From assembly GCA_030688735.1 (NCBI GenBank), contig JAUYJC010000082.1, positions 1 through 32,896 on the forward strand: DNA of 32,896 bases. Reading direction: 5' to 3'. Origin of the DNA: Deltaproteobacteria bacterium. Lineage in GTDB: Bacteria; Desulfobacterota; Binatia; UBA9968. Below are positions 15,115 to 22,661 of the stretch, in pieces. The position numbers were made by a program, and so were the translations under genes. Every line of letters starts with the position of its first letter. Position 1 is the stretch's first letter. A model generated the notes under the pieces. The model was not told the DNA's origin, made no database searches, and saw only the letters and a program-made list of their open reading frames with translations.

Positions 15115-15603
15115 TTACCCGCCAGCTTTTTTCGTCGGTGGCGGAGAACTGCGGAAGTCTTTATGGCACTCATAGCACGCTCCCGAGCGAAACGGACTCT
15201 CCGGGCCGAGGGCCTTAAACTGCGCCTGAACACCAGCCTCGTCTTTGGCCCCCGCTGCGTTTGCCAAGGCGCTCGCGACGTCCTTTACCTTTAACGGGAT
15301 TTTGCTGAATTGATCCCACTTCTCCCAGATTTCAGCCTTGGCCCGGGACTTCTCCGAAAAGCTACCTTTAGGGAAATGGTTAACTGCCTTGTCCATAGCG
15401 CCCATGATGTCTTTTGCCCTTAGCGATATGGTGGCATAGTCCTTTTCCTCGACGGCCCTTTTAATCGCTTTAAGTTCGTCGTAGCGTGCGGTCATGAAAT
15501 CTTTTCTTTTCTTAAGCACGTCCTCCTGGGCAAAAAGTCCCGATGTGAAAAAAAGCGTTGATAAGATCACGAAGGCGATGCCGAAAGATTTACTGTAAAA
15601 CAT
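15115..15603 (-). CDS. Exported class II cytochrome c (c'-like)
   Basis: About 162 residues from ATG 15603, which has AAAGGAGAGA directly upstream. A signal peptide (residues 1 to about 25, ending LFAQ) precedes an all-helical protein. A C-terminal heme site CYECH (C143, C146, H147) follows the last helix, the arrangement of cytochrome c' and c556. The first helix (KRKDFMTARYDELKAIKRAVEE) resembles the c556 R-x-x-x-M start, with a methionine that could be the sixth ligand. It is periplasmic, with a probable role in electron transfer or gas binding. It follows a small exported protein gene and is separated from the next gene by a strong terminator. Confidence 0.87.
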   Translation of the reverse strand: MFYSKSFGIAFVILSTLFFTSGLFAQEDVLKKRKDFMTARYDELKAIKRAVEEKDYATISLRAKDIMGAMDKAVNHFPKGSFSEKSRAKAEIWEKWDQFSKIPLKVKDVASALANAAGAKDEAGVQAQFKALGPESPFRSGACYECHKDFRSSPPPTKKAGG

Positions 15604-15689
15604 TCTCTCTCCTTTTTCGAAGTGACCTGTGCTTCGTTTTTCGTCAAAAGACGATGAAAAACCGATGCGCAAGGGTTGTTATCGCCAAA

Positions 15690-16004
15690 CTACTTTACAA
15701 GGTCCACCAGGGCCTTTGCGGCCTTGGTCTTGGCCTCGGCGCGGTAATGAAGCTGCGCATCTTTCTTGGCCCCCGCTTCCTTATGATCCGCGTCGGCCTC
15801 TTTGGTCCACTGTTTGGCCAACTCAATCATCATCATGGCGCGACCCTTCTCCCGTTCGTCTTTTATGTTGCCGGCGGCAACTTCGGCTTTGGCGATGGAC
15901 TCGTTCGCCCCCTTAATTAGGACCGGGCAGGTGAAGGCAAAAGATTGTCCAGCCATGAGCCCCACGGAAACTAAAGTGCTGAGCACGAATGCGGATGTTT
16001 TCAT
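15690..16004 (-). CDS. Small exported helical protein
   Basis: A 104-residue protein with a clear signal peptide (MKTSAFVLSTLVSVGLMAGQSFA) and a mature part of about 80 residues that is almost entirely alpha-helical and rich in Ala, Lys and Glu. It has one cysteine (FTCPVLIKG), a methionine cluster (RAMMMIELAKQW) and several histidines and aspartates (EADADHKEAGAKKDAQLHY). GAGGAGG lies close to the ATG. I do not recognise a family; a metal- or redox-related periplasmic role is suggested only by its neighbours, a cytochrome downstream and a cupin and peroxiredoxin upstream. It lies 86 bases ahead of the cytochrome start and may share its transcript. Confidence 0.7.
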   Translation of the reverse strand: MKTSAFVLSTLVSVGLMAGQSFAFTCPVLIKGANESIAKAEVAAGNIKDEREKGRAMMMIELAKQWTKEADADHKEAGAKKDAQLHYRAEAKTKAAKALVDLVK

Positions 16005-16188
16005 CGGTATCCTCCTCGTTAAAGGTTAATGTTTTGCAAGCTCCATTATCGACTCGACTGCATAACGCTCCCGGTGAGCGGCGGCCCACAGCTACGGAGT
16101 CACGCAGAGAAACCGGGCCTACGCGGTGGGCCGTCCGCTCCACTGGGTTAGGGCCGAGTTTTGGAAGGGACGAAAGTGCTCCGCCTTT

Positions 16189-16620
16189 TCATTTAGATTT
16201 CGGGGGTAGCGCCGATCCTCCCTTCCAGTCTGTCGGCAGTATCTCGAAATTGATTATGCGAACAGGTGAATTGCTTCTGTTGTAGGCGGCATTGGTTATG
16301 TTCCCCGCTTCATAAAAATACTCGCCCGTCTTGTAGGTCGTTGTCTTGCCTTCCTGAACAAACGTCAATTCACCGGAGGCGACAAATCGAATCCCGGGTC
16401 CAACGTGATGGTGTTCGCCTGTATATCCGCCCGGCTCATAGGTTATCTCGCTGACTTGCAATTTATACTTGCCGTTGAGGTCAGTCAGATAGCCGGACAT
16501 CGCCTGCTCAAGCTTGACCGTCGAAGCTGTGCCCTTTCGCTCGACTTTTTGCTGAGCGGACGAGTAGCCCACTACGTGGAACAACGCTACAAAAGTAACA
16601 AACAGTGTGAGTCGTTTCAT
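16189..16620 (-). CDS. Exported cupin-domain protein
   Basis: A 143-residue protein with a signal peptide (MKRLTLFVTFVALFHVVGYSSA) and a single cupin barrel. Motif 1 is YEPGGYTGEHHHVGPGIRFVASGELTF, with the histidine metal ligands, and motif 2 is the GEYFYEAGNITNAAYNRSNSPVRIINFEI region. One of the usual motif-2 histidines appears to be replaced (ITNAAYN), so metal binding may be incomplete. GGGGAAG precedes the ATG. It begins 63 bases after the selenoprotein-like peroxiredoxin and is probably cotranscribed with it. The substrate is unknown. Confidence 0.83.
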   Translation of the reverse strand: MKRLTLFVTFVALFHVVGYSSAQQKVERKGTASTVKLEQAMSGYLTDLNGKYKLQVSEITYEPGGYTGEHHHVGPGIRFVASGELTFVQEGKTTTYKTGEYFYEAGNITNAAYNRSNSPVRIINFEILPTDWKGGSALPPKSK

Positions 16621-16683
16621 GGTCTTCCCCTTTGTTGAACATCAAACCAACACCCGAACTGGCTCGGGCCCTAACTACGTTGG

Positions 16684-17250
16684 TTAACTACTTTGGTTCA
16701 CCTTTTTCACTTCATTCAATAACGTTTCAGTGGAAAGCAGATCCTTTTCGTTGTTGCTCGGGCGGATGTTGTAGTAGCGGACAATCCCGTTCTTGTCGAT
16801 GATGATATATGCTCGCTTGGCGGTGAGCCTTGGTTCGTCGAATACGCCGTATTCTTTTAACATTTTATGGACCACCGTGACGTCGCGAGCGCCGCTTAGG
16901 AGCGGATAGTTGATTTTGAAAAAGTCGGCAAAAGCTTTCTGCGCGAACATGGTCGCGGAGGTAATTCCCAAAACTTCGGTATTCTCGGCTTTGAACTTCG
17001 CATAATTGTCGTCCGAACCGGACGCTAGTAATTGCTTCGCTCAGGTGGGGTCAAAGTCGGCGCGATAAAAGTTAATCAAAACGTTTTTGCCCCTCAAGCT
17101 GCTGAGTTTGAGCTTTCCCCCTTTAGTGCTTTCAAGCTCAAAGTCGGGAGCTTTTTGTCCCACCTCGAGGGCCGGCACGGGCGGAGCTGACGCCAGCATC
17201 AAGAGCGCGACGAGCATCGAGGTTGTTAATGCTTTTTTAACCAACGCCAT
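16684..17250 (-). CDS. Exported peroxiredoxin, probable selenoprotein (in-frame TGA = Sec70)
   Basis: Thiol/selenol peroxidase of the AhpC/TSA fold. Starting at ATG 17250 (GGAG six bases upstream), a signal peptide (MALVKKALTTSMLVALLMLASA) is followed by VGQKAPDFELESTKGGKLKLSSLRGKNVLINFYRADFDPT and then TGA at 17041-17043. This is exactly where the peroxidatic cysteine stands in related proteins (FYPxDFTPxC). The same frame continues without another stop for 118 codons: AKQLLASGSDDNYAKFK, LGITSATMFAQKAFADFF, AYIIIDKNGIVRYYNIRP, ending VNQSS. The full length is 188 residues, normal for the fold. A SECIS-like hairpin lies 16 bases after the TGA. The alternative is a nonsense-mutated pseudogene, less likely given the exact position and intact downstream frame. 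It lies next to an ECF sigma/anti-sigma pair. Confidence 0.85.
17010..17024 (-). promoter_or_regulatory. Bacterial SECIS-like hairpin after the TGA codon
   Basis: In the mRNA, 16 bases after UGA, CGUCCG-GUU-CGGACG forms a perfect 6-bp stem; opening the last pair gives a 5-nt loop beginning GG. Flanking AAUU segments can pair as a lower stem. A G at the start of the apical loop and a distance of about 20 nt from UGA agree with the accepted bacterial SECIS pattern, which recruits SelB. Confidence 0.7.
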
Positions 17251-17284
17251 AACCATCTCCTTCTCTGAGTTCTTAGCGCGCAAC

Positions 17285-17313
17285 TTTATGCCTAAATTTC
17301 CAGCCTATGTCAA
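17285..17313 (-). promoter_or_regulatory. Promoter of the peroxiredoxin-cupin unit
   Basis: On the minus strand TTGACA (17308-17313), a 17-base spacer and CATAAA (17285-17290), about 35 bases before the ATG. The gene therefore seems able to use the housekeeping sigma factor even though an ECF pair lies immediately upstream. Confidence 0.55.
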
Positions 17314-17352
17314 ATTCCCAAGGAGCCAGGCGGCGCCTCGAAGCATCGCATC

Positions 17353-18114
17353 TTAGGGATTGAGCTTCTGGTAGACCGCATTGGCAACCTTGAGCAACTC
17401 TTCTTTTCTTACCTCACCGGACAGCGCGTAGCTCAACCGGCGATCGATCCAGTAAAAAACCCCTACGGTTCCTTCTTGGGAATATCGAAAAGCGGTTTCG
17501 CGCTCGGAGCTGGCGTCTGTCTTAATGTACAGGGTCAGACGCTGGCCGTTTTTATCTTGATACATGAACTGGGCCACCGGCCCTTGATCCCCCGGAAGCA
17601 GCCGCCCGCCGACGAGATCGTAGCCAAGATCGATGAGATGTGGAGCTTTGAGATCGCCGCCCAGCCGTTTTGAGAGCCATCTGACCAGGTGTTCCTCTTG
17701 CTCGGCGGTGACTTCTACGGGATGTCGAACTTCGGGGCTGTAGACGGCGTGCGCGATTGCCGCTCGCCGGGCAAAATCAACGTTCGTGGCCAAATGACCA
17801 GCCTGCTCTCCTCGTAGCACCCACCCCAGCATTCCCCCCACGACGATCCAGGCTAAGGCCGCGGCAACAGGTTTAAGCCACAAAGTCCAGTATTGGCCCG
17901 GACTTTGCCATTTCGAAGGGATAGGTTCAGCAAGCACCGAATCGAATAACGCGTGCAGAATTTTATTTTGCTCTTGATAAGCTCGCACCTGTTCCTGTTC
18001 CTGTGGGTTGGCAGCAAGAAAAGTTTCCACTTCTTCCCGGCGCTTTTCCGGTAGTCTGCCGTCCACGTAGGTATGCAGGTCGATTTCTGAAACGAATAAC
18101 TTGGGCGAACTCAT
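17353..18114 (-). CDS. Membrane anti-sigma factor
   Basis: A 253-residue protein that holds the cognate ECF sigma factor at the membrane. The N-terminal segment SEIDLHTYVDGRLPEKRREEVETFLAANPQEQEQVRAY matches the cytoplasmic anti-sigma domain, but it contains no cysteine at all, so the HxxxCxxC zinc motif is absent. One transmembrane helix lies at about residues 80-100 (LKPVAAALAWIVVGGMLGWVL). It is followed by a periplasmic domain of about 150 residues with SKRLGGDLKAPHLIDLGYDLVGGRLLP and QFMYQDKNGQRLTLYI. Its ATG overlaps the sigma stop by four bases. A cysteine-free sensor suggests release by proteolysis or ligand rather than by thiol oxidation. Confidence 0.85.
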   Translation of the reverse strand: MSSPKLFVSEIDLHTYVDGRLPEKRREEVETFLAANPQEQEQVRAYQEQNKILHALFDSVLAEPIPSKWQSPGQYWTLWLKPVAAALAWIVVGGMLGWVLRGEQAGHLATNVDFARRAAIAHAVYSPEVRHPVEVTAEQEEHLVRWLSKRLGGDLKAPHLIDLGYDLVGGRLLPGDQGPVAQFMYQDKNGQRLTLYIKTDASSERETAFRYSQEGTVGVFYWIDRRLSYALSGEVRKEELLKVANAVYQKLNP

Positions 18115-18617
18115 TTGACCACCTTGAGTTGAGTGGTTGTGCTGGCCCGATTCATCAACAGGCGTAGCTGTTCGCGGCCACGAGATAAACGCGACATCAC
18201 GGTGCCGACCGGCACGCCGAGAACCAGCGCGGCTTCGTCATATGACATCTGCTCTAGCCCTATCAACAAAATCACTTCCCTTTGCTCGGCGGAGAGTGTT
18301 CGTAGCGCTCTGTTAAGGTCTCTTAAATCCAGCCGTTCGTCCTGTGGTGGTGTGACGGGTAAGTTAACTTCGGCGCTATCAATGGCTCGATTCTGCTTGC
18401 CCTGGCTGGCTTTCACCTGATTGACAAAAACGTTGTGCATGATGGCGAACAACCAGGCGCGTAGGTTAGTGCCCCGGCGCCACAACCGGAACCGCTTCCA
18501 GGCCCTCTCCAGGGTGTCCTGAACCAGGTCCTCGGCGGCGGTATGATCGCCGGTGAGCGCCCTTGCGTAGCGCCGCAAAGGCGGAATATGCGTGACTATA
18601 CCGTCAGCGTCGTCCAC
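18111..18617 (-). CDS. ECF-family RNA polymerase sigma factor
   Basis: A 168-residue sigma factor starting at GTG 18617. Region 2 is RRYARALTGDHTAAEDLVQDTLERAWKRF with LRAWLFAIMHNVFVNQVK. Region 4 is LSAEQREVILLIGLEQMSYDEAALVLGVPVGTVMSRLSRGREQLR. There is no region 1 or 3, as expected for ECF proteins. The stop overlaps the anti-sigma start (ATGA), so the two are translationally coupled. The nearby genes on the same strand encode an exported peroxiredoxin, a cupin, a cytochrome and a small exported protein, plausibly its envelope redox-stress regulon. I could not find a shared ECF promoter motif by eye. The upstream 140 bases to the acylase gene show no clear feature. Confidence 0.92.
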   Translation of the reverse strand: MDDADGIVTHIPPLRRYARALTGDHTAAEDLVQDTLERAWKRFRLWRRGTNLRAWLFAIMHNVFVNQVKASQGKQNRAIDSAEVNLPVTPPQDERLDLRDLNRALRTLSAEQREVILLIGLEQMSYDEAALVLGVPVGTVMSRLSRGREQLRLLMNRASTTTQLKVVK

Positions 18618-18759
18618 AATATCTAAAACTCCCAGGACATTCGAAGAACTCGTTGAAACCGGCGCCGCAAAAAAGAACCCTTGTCTGATAAACAGCCGGC
18701 GGGGCCGATTTATTCCAAAGCTTCACGGTTTTTTTGGCCGACCTCCTGCCCTGGCTGGC

Positions 18760-21186
18760 TTACTTGGGCGGCGTCAGGAACAACAGGGGGCATTTATGGA
18801 TCTCCTCATCACTGGCGCATATGCGGACGTAGCCGTGATTGCGCCATAGCGGGGTTTGGTCAGCGTAGTGGCGCGAATAAGGGCGACCCGATTGCCCTGA
18901 CGAAAGTATGAAACCCGCCAGCTCCCAATCGCCAAGGTCGACGATAACCCGAAGGGACGGGCCGACGGTGTGATGATAAGGGTTGGAATGGCGGAAAAAC
19001 CCAAGGTTCACTGTCGTGCCGTCGCCGGAAGAAGGGAATGGGCCTACGGAGACAATTGGTCGCAGGGGCGAAAAACGGCCCAACTGGTGATTGAGTGTAA
19101 GCGTGTGGATTCGTCCCCAATGCCATCGCTCCATCTCTTCTCCAATCGCCGTGCTCAATTCGTCCACCGCCTCCCGAAGAGATCGCGCCACCAGATCGCT
19201 GCGTGACCGCAACGAGAACCAGGGGGAGTCGGGATTCCGGAGAATTTGATCGATGGGGACGATGCACTGGTTAAAAATTTCCAGGTAGGCGGGAAATAGC
19301 TCCTCGCCCAGCTCAGGAATCAGGAGGTTAGCCATGAGCCGGTGATGCAAGACGTGAAAGATCGCTGACTCAATACTGTTTTCGCCACAGTCGCCATCCC
19401 AAGCTAGGAGTCGATCGGCGGCGATTCTGAGTCTTGGGTCAGTCGTCGGGGTTTGATCCAAATCGGCTCGCAGTGTGCCGAGCAGCTCCTTGGCGTGCAG
19501 GGAAGTGGTATCCAGCTGCATTTCAGCCATGTCGTCAAGTGAGTGTTTTGGTTTCGCGGCGAGAAGTTCCTGGATGCGCCGCACGCGATGGGGTGGCTCG
19601 AAGAAACAGGAAAGATAATAGGGATACGATGCGTCAACAATCTTGTTGTTCGCCGCGGCGATGACCCCGTCGGGCGGGTTGTATATGCGCGGCAGCTCGG
19701 CGAAGGGGATAAATCCCTGCCAATCGTTGCTCTCCTCCCAACCTGACAGCGGTAACAGCGATGGTCCGCGCGGACGATTCGGAATTTTCCCGGCGAGGCT
19801 GTAGCCGATGTTGCCTCGGCGATCGGCATAAACGAAGTTCAACGCCGGGGCGGTGTGAAAAGATAGGCTTTCTAGAAACTGATTCCAGCCTCGCGCTTGG
19901 TTGACGCCATATAGACTTCGAAAGTCTTGGCCCGGCTCATGTGCAGTCCAGCGAACGGACAAGACTTCGCTGGCGCGAACATCGCCGTCAAAATCACTGA
20001 TCACCGGTCCATGGCGGGTCAAGCGAACGGTTCGTTTGACGGTGCCGCCGCCTCTGATGCGAATCGCTTCGTCGCGCCGCGCCATCGGACGCCACTCGGC
20101 ACCGCAAAGATAGCGGTCTGGCTCCAAGCGATGAATCTTCTCACGGTATAGATCGACGTCGTCGCAGACCGCGGCGGTGATTCCCCACGCGATCCAGCGG
20201 TTGTGCCCGATATGAATGCAGGGGCTTCCGGGCACGGAGGCGCCCCATGCCTCGTACCCTTCGGCAACTGTCGCGCTCGATTGCGCCCGCAGATGCATCA
20301 GGTACCAGATCGGTGGCAGCGTCATGCGCAAATGAGGATCGTTGCAAAGCACGGCGCTCCCCGTGGCTGAACGCTGGGGCGCGATCACCCAACTGTTGCT
20401 GCCTTGGCCGGCTGGATGCCGGTCGCTGGATGTCAATGCACCGTTTATGAATCGCCAGATTCCCTGCGCCGCGTCTTTAACCGCGCGCGTGATCGTCGGC
20501 CCGTCCTCAGGGTAGAATGGAAACAGAGCGCGAAGTTTTTCCGGTTGACCCTCAAGCCTGGCGGCAATGGCGATCATGTTGAGGCGGGTGAAGAGCGCGG
20601 GCGAAACCAAGAAGGCGAATCCTTTTTGAATGGTGAGGCTGTCCTCAGGTCTCCAGGGCTTCGGTTGATATCGCAGCACGCGAAATTCCCAGGGCAGTTT
20701 TTTGCCGCAACGCTCGATGTAGCGATTGACGCCGTCGCTGTAGGCTTGTAAGCGCAAGCGATCGTCTTCCTGCAAAAGTTCCAGAGAGCAAAGCGCGCTT
20801 TCACGGATGCCGATAAGCCTCACGAAGAAATCGAAGTCGGAGCTTGTTTGACCGCGAAATCGGCTGGCGAGTTCCCGCCATGGAATAGAGAAATCACCCA
20901 GTATCTCTGCTATCCGGCCGGTAAGGAAACGGCGCGTCATGTCCATCTGCCAAAGCCGTTCCTGGGCGTGCAGGTAACCTTGAGCAAGAAATAAATCATG
21001 CTCGTCGTCGGCGAGCACATGCGGGATGCCATGAGCTTCCCAGTACACTTCAACTTTGTGGTGGAGGCCCGGAAGAATTAACTCTCCCTCGTATTTGGGC
21101 CGCGAGGGTTTGTCGAGTGACCGAATGATCGGAGCCAGGAAGGCCGAAAGGACGGAAGACCAAAGACCGTTTTTCGGCCGCTCCAT
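18760..21186 (-). CDS. Penicillin-acylase-family Ntn hydrolase
   Basis: An 808-residue amidohydrolase of the penicillin/acyl-homoserine-lactone acylase superfamily. After a short basic start, the alpha-chain region contains VYWEAHGIPHVLADDEHDLFLAQGYLHAQERLWQMDMTRR. The autocatalytic cleavage point is G262-S263 in GQGSNSWVIAP, making S263 the N-terminal nucleophile of the beta chain; DPHLRMTLPPIWYLMHL follows, as in the family. No typical export signal is evident, only a mildly hydrophobic stretch at 8-21, although relatives are periplasmic. The substrate could be a beta-lactam, an N-acyl homoserine lactone or an acyl-peptide. No strong Shine-Dalgarno site is visible before ATG 21186. It follows the GST gene by 20 bases. 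Confidence 0.9.
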   Translation of the reverse strand: MERPKNGLWSSVLSAFLAPIIRSLDKPSRPKYEGELILPGLHHKVEVYWEAHGIPHVLADDEHDLFLAQGYLHAQERLWQMDMTRRFLTGRIAEILGDFSIPWRELASRFRGQTSSDFDFFVRLIGIRESALCSLELLQEDDRLRLQAYSDGVNRYIERCGKKLPWEFRVLRYQPKPWRPEDSLTIQKGFAFLVSPALFTRLNMIAIAARLEGQPEKLRALFPFYPEDGPTITRAVKDAAQGIWRFINGALTSSDRHPAGQGSNSWVIAPQRSATGSAVLCNDPHLRMTLPPIWYLMHLRAQSSATVAEGYEAWGASVPGSPCIHIGHNRWIAWGITAAVCDDVDLYREKIHRLEPDRYLCGAEWRPMARRDEAIRIRGGGTVKRTVRLTRHGPVISDFDGDVRASEVLSVRWTAHEPGQDFRSLYGVNQARGWNQFLESLSFHTAPALNFVYADRRGNIGYSLAGKIPNRPRGPSLLPLSGWEESNDWQGFIPFAELPRIYNPPDGVIAAANNKIVDASYPYYLSCFFEPPHRVRRIQELLAAKPKHSLDDMAEMQLDTTSLHAKELLGTLRADLDQTPTTDPRLRIAADRLLAWDGDCGENSIESAIFHVLHHRLMANLLIPELGEELFPAYLEIFNQCIVPIDQILRNPDSPWFSLRSRSDLVARSLREAVDELSTAIGEEMERWHWGRIHTLTLNHQLGRFSPLRPIVSVGPFPSSGDGTTVNLGFFRHSNPYHHTVGPSLRVIVDLGDWELAGFILSSGQSGRPYSRHYADQTPLWRNHGYVRICASDEEIHKCPLLFLTPPK

Positions 21187-21206
21187 GCGTAGACAACAAG
21201 GACGGT

Positions 21207-21812
21207 TTAGAGGATTGCTTTCACGGAAGGCCGCGTTTTCATCCTCTCCATGTATTTGCCGAGCCGGGGAAGCGCCGGATCGGGCAGGACGCCAAATCCT
21301 TCCAGGCGCGTAAAACGGGGGATGAGGTCGGCATCGACCAGGGAAAAATCTCCCATCAGGTATGGCTGATCGCCGATTTCGTCCTCAAAGCGTTGCAGCA
21401 ATTTTTTTAGATCGCTCTTTGCGCCGTCGATGATCGGCTGGCTTTGTTCCTTGGCGTCCTTCATCAGTTCCATGCGCAGTTTCTGGTAGGCGGAGTCAAA
21501 GTGTGCCATGCCGTAGTCGATTAAAATGCGCGCCTTGGCCTTGCCGGCCGGATCCTTGGGCATGAGCGGTGGATTGGGATATTTTTCGTCGAGATATTCG
21601 TTGATGATCAAAGACTCGTAAAGCGCGGTGGAATCATCGGTCAAGACCGGCACCTTGCCGTAGGGATTGAGCTTGAGATATTCCGGGGTCTTCTGTTCCT
21701 GCTTCCTCAAATCAATGGGAACCGTGTCGTAAGCAAGGTTTTTTTCGGCCAATACTACTTTCACCCGCTGGCAGTTGGGGGACGACTTGAAATCATAGAG
21801 TTTGATCATCAT
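21207..21812 (-). CDS. Glutathione S-transferase
   Basis: A 201-residue cytoplasmic GST. The N-terminal thioredoxin-like domain has IKLYDFKSSPNCQRVKVVLAEKNLAYDTVPIDL, with Ser/Cys in the active-site turn, and the NPYGKVPVL loop with its cis-proline, then ALYESLIINEYLDEKYP. The C-terminal helical domain contains YLMGDFSLVDADLIPRFTRLE, the conserved folding motif. GGAGGAACC lies immediately before two consecutive ATG codons (21812 and 21809). It heads a probable two-gene unit with the acylase. The divergent TPP-enzyme operon begins about 260 bases away. Confidence 0.92.
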   Translation of the reverse strand: MMIKLYDFKSSPNCQRVKVVLAEKNLAYDTVPIDLRKQEQKTPEYLKLNPYGKVPVLTDDSTALYESLIINEYLDEKYPNPPLMPKDPAGKAKARILIDYGMAHFDSAYQKLRMELMKDAKEQSQPIIDGAKSDLKKLLQRFEDEIGDQPYLMGDFSLVDADLIPRFTRLEGFGVLPDPALPRLGKYMERMKTRPSVKAIL

Positions 21813-21853
21813 GGTTCCTCCTGGTTCCGCGCGCCTTTGAGTTTTGATATTTA

Positions 21854-21875
21854 ATAAGATTTCTTATACTAAGAA
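21854..21875. promoter_or_regulatory. Overlapping AT-rich palindromes, candidate operator
   Basis: ATAAGA-TT-TCTTAT (21854-21867) overlaps TTCTTA-TAC-TAAGAA (21861-21875); both are perfect. They lie 42-63 bp before the GST start, in the shared region with the divergent decarboxylase operon, where a repressor or activator of either unit would bind. The binding protein is not identifiable. Confidence 0.4.
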
Positions 21876-21896
21876 TTCAACCAAAGGAAAAGAGCG

Positions 21897-22029
21897 GCCC
21901 TTCGACACGATCCCCGGCCAAGGCCGGGGATCTCGCTCAGGATTCCGCCCCACGGGCCCACTTGAAAGTGCGACGGGCTTGCCTGTGGGGCTCCACAACC
22001 AAGAAACCGGCTTGATCGATTGCCGGTTT
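21897..22029. repeat. REP-like repeat and multi-hairpin region before the TPP-enzyme operon
   Basis: GCCCTTCGAC (21897-21906) and GCTCAGGAT (21935-21943) are the same words as in the MITE at 13654-13674, but split by a perfect 11-bp hairpin (21909-21932). Two more hairpins follow: GCCCCACGGGC with GCCTGTGGGGC (21947-21991) and AAACCGGC/GCCGGTTT (22004-22029). The region is open in the decarboxylase frame but does not look like protein. No known riboswitch consensus is matched. Confidence 0.5.
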
Positions 22030-22071
22030 GATGTTAAGCGGATTACTCGACTGCAAAGAACGGGAAATCAA

Positions 22072-22593
22072 GTGACCGAAGAAGAAGCCGCAAGAACGAT
22101 CTGGAGCGGACTAAAAACGGCCGGGATTAACCTGGTGGCTACGTTGCCGGATGTCAATTTGGCAGAGCTGCTCCGCTCAGTCGAGGAGGACCGGGATGTC
22201 GTTCATGTTCCGCTCTGTCGCGAGGAAGAGGGCATCGGAGTTTGCGCCGGGGCGTATCTGGTCGGGAAGAAATGCGCCGCGATCATGCAGAACGGCGGTT
22301 TCTTCAACAGCAACAACGCCATCGTGAGCACCTTGTTACAGTACCAAATACCGTTGCTGCTGCTAATCTACTACGCCGGTGACGTCGGCGACCGCACCTT
22401 CAGCACTTCCGGCGCCATGACGGAGCCTGTGTTGCAGGCGTTGGGTATTCGGTATTACGTCATGCGGCGAGCGCAGGAAGCCGCTGAATTGATCAAGCGC
22501 GCCCAGATTTTGGCCGAGGATTCGAAGCGGCCCGTGGCGCTGCTGCTGACCAAGGAGGTCCTGGGCCGGAGACCTGCGTTGAGCGCGCTTTAG
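22072..22593 (+). CDS. TPP-dependent decarboxylase, PYR-domain subunit (ComD-like)
   Basis: About 173 residues from GTG 22072, chosen because the in-frame sequence before it is repeat DNA and because ComD-type subunits have this length. It carries the pyrimidine-binding domain of TPP enzymes: LKTAGINLVATLPDVNLAELL, the glutamates of CREEEGIGVCAGAYLVGKK that activate the cofactor, and MQNGGFFNSNNAIV. Closest in design to sulfopyruvate or phosphonopyruvate decarboxylase alpha subunits. The PP-domain subunit is the next gene, so both are needed for one active site at the subunit interface. The actual 2-oxo acid substrate is not known. Only a weak GGGAAA lies before the start. Confidence 0.85.
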   Translation: MTEEEAARTIWSGLKTAGINLVATLPDVNLAELLRSVEEDRDVVHVPLCREEEGIGVCAGAYLVGKKCAAIMQNGGFFNSNNAIVSTLLQYQIPLLLLIYYAGDVGDRTFSTSGAMTEPVLQALGIRYYVMRRAQEAAELIKRAQILAEDSKRPVALLLTKEVLGRRPALSAL

Positions 22594-22616
22594 AAGATTA
22601 GAGCATTGGAGTCACC

Positions 22617-22646
22617 GAGCGCTGGGTTGTTACGGACCCATCGCTC
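22617..22646 (+). other. Intercistronic hairpin between the two decarboxylase subunits
   Basis: GAGCG and TGGGT pair with ACCCA and CGCTC around an 8-nt loop, interrupted by one symmetric mismatch. It lies in the 68-base gap between the subunit genes. No T-run follows, so it is more likely an mRNA-stability or translation element than a terminator. Confidence 0.4.
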
Positions 22647-22661
22647 CGGCACAGCCGAAGC

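Noticed and set aside
17041-17043. Peroxiredoxin as a simple pseudogene with a nonsense mutation
   Set aside because: The stop is TGA, sits exactly at the catalytic residue, the frame downstream is intact and a SECIS-like hairpin follows. Not fully excluded without selenocysteine genes in view.
21897-22029. Possible TPP riboswitch before the TPP-enzyme operon
   Set aside because: None of the conserved THI-box words (such as CUGAGA with ACCC and GAUC...GGAUAAUGCC) is present.
21844-22071. N-terminal extension of the ComD-like gene
   Set aside because: The in-frame sequence is repeat and hairpin DNA; conserved protein starts only after GTG 22072.
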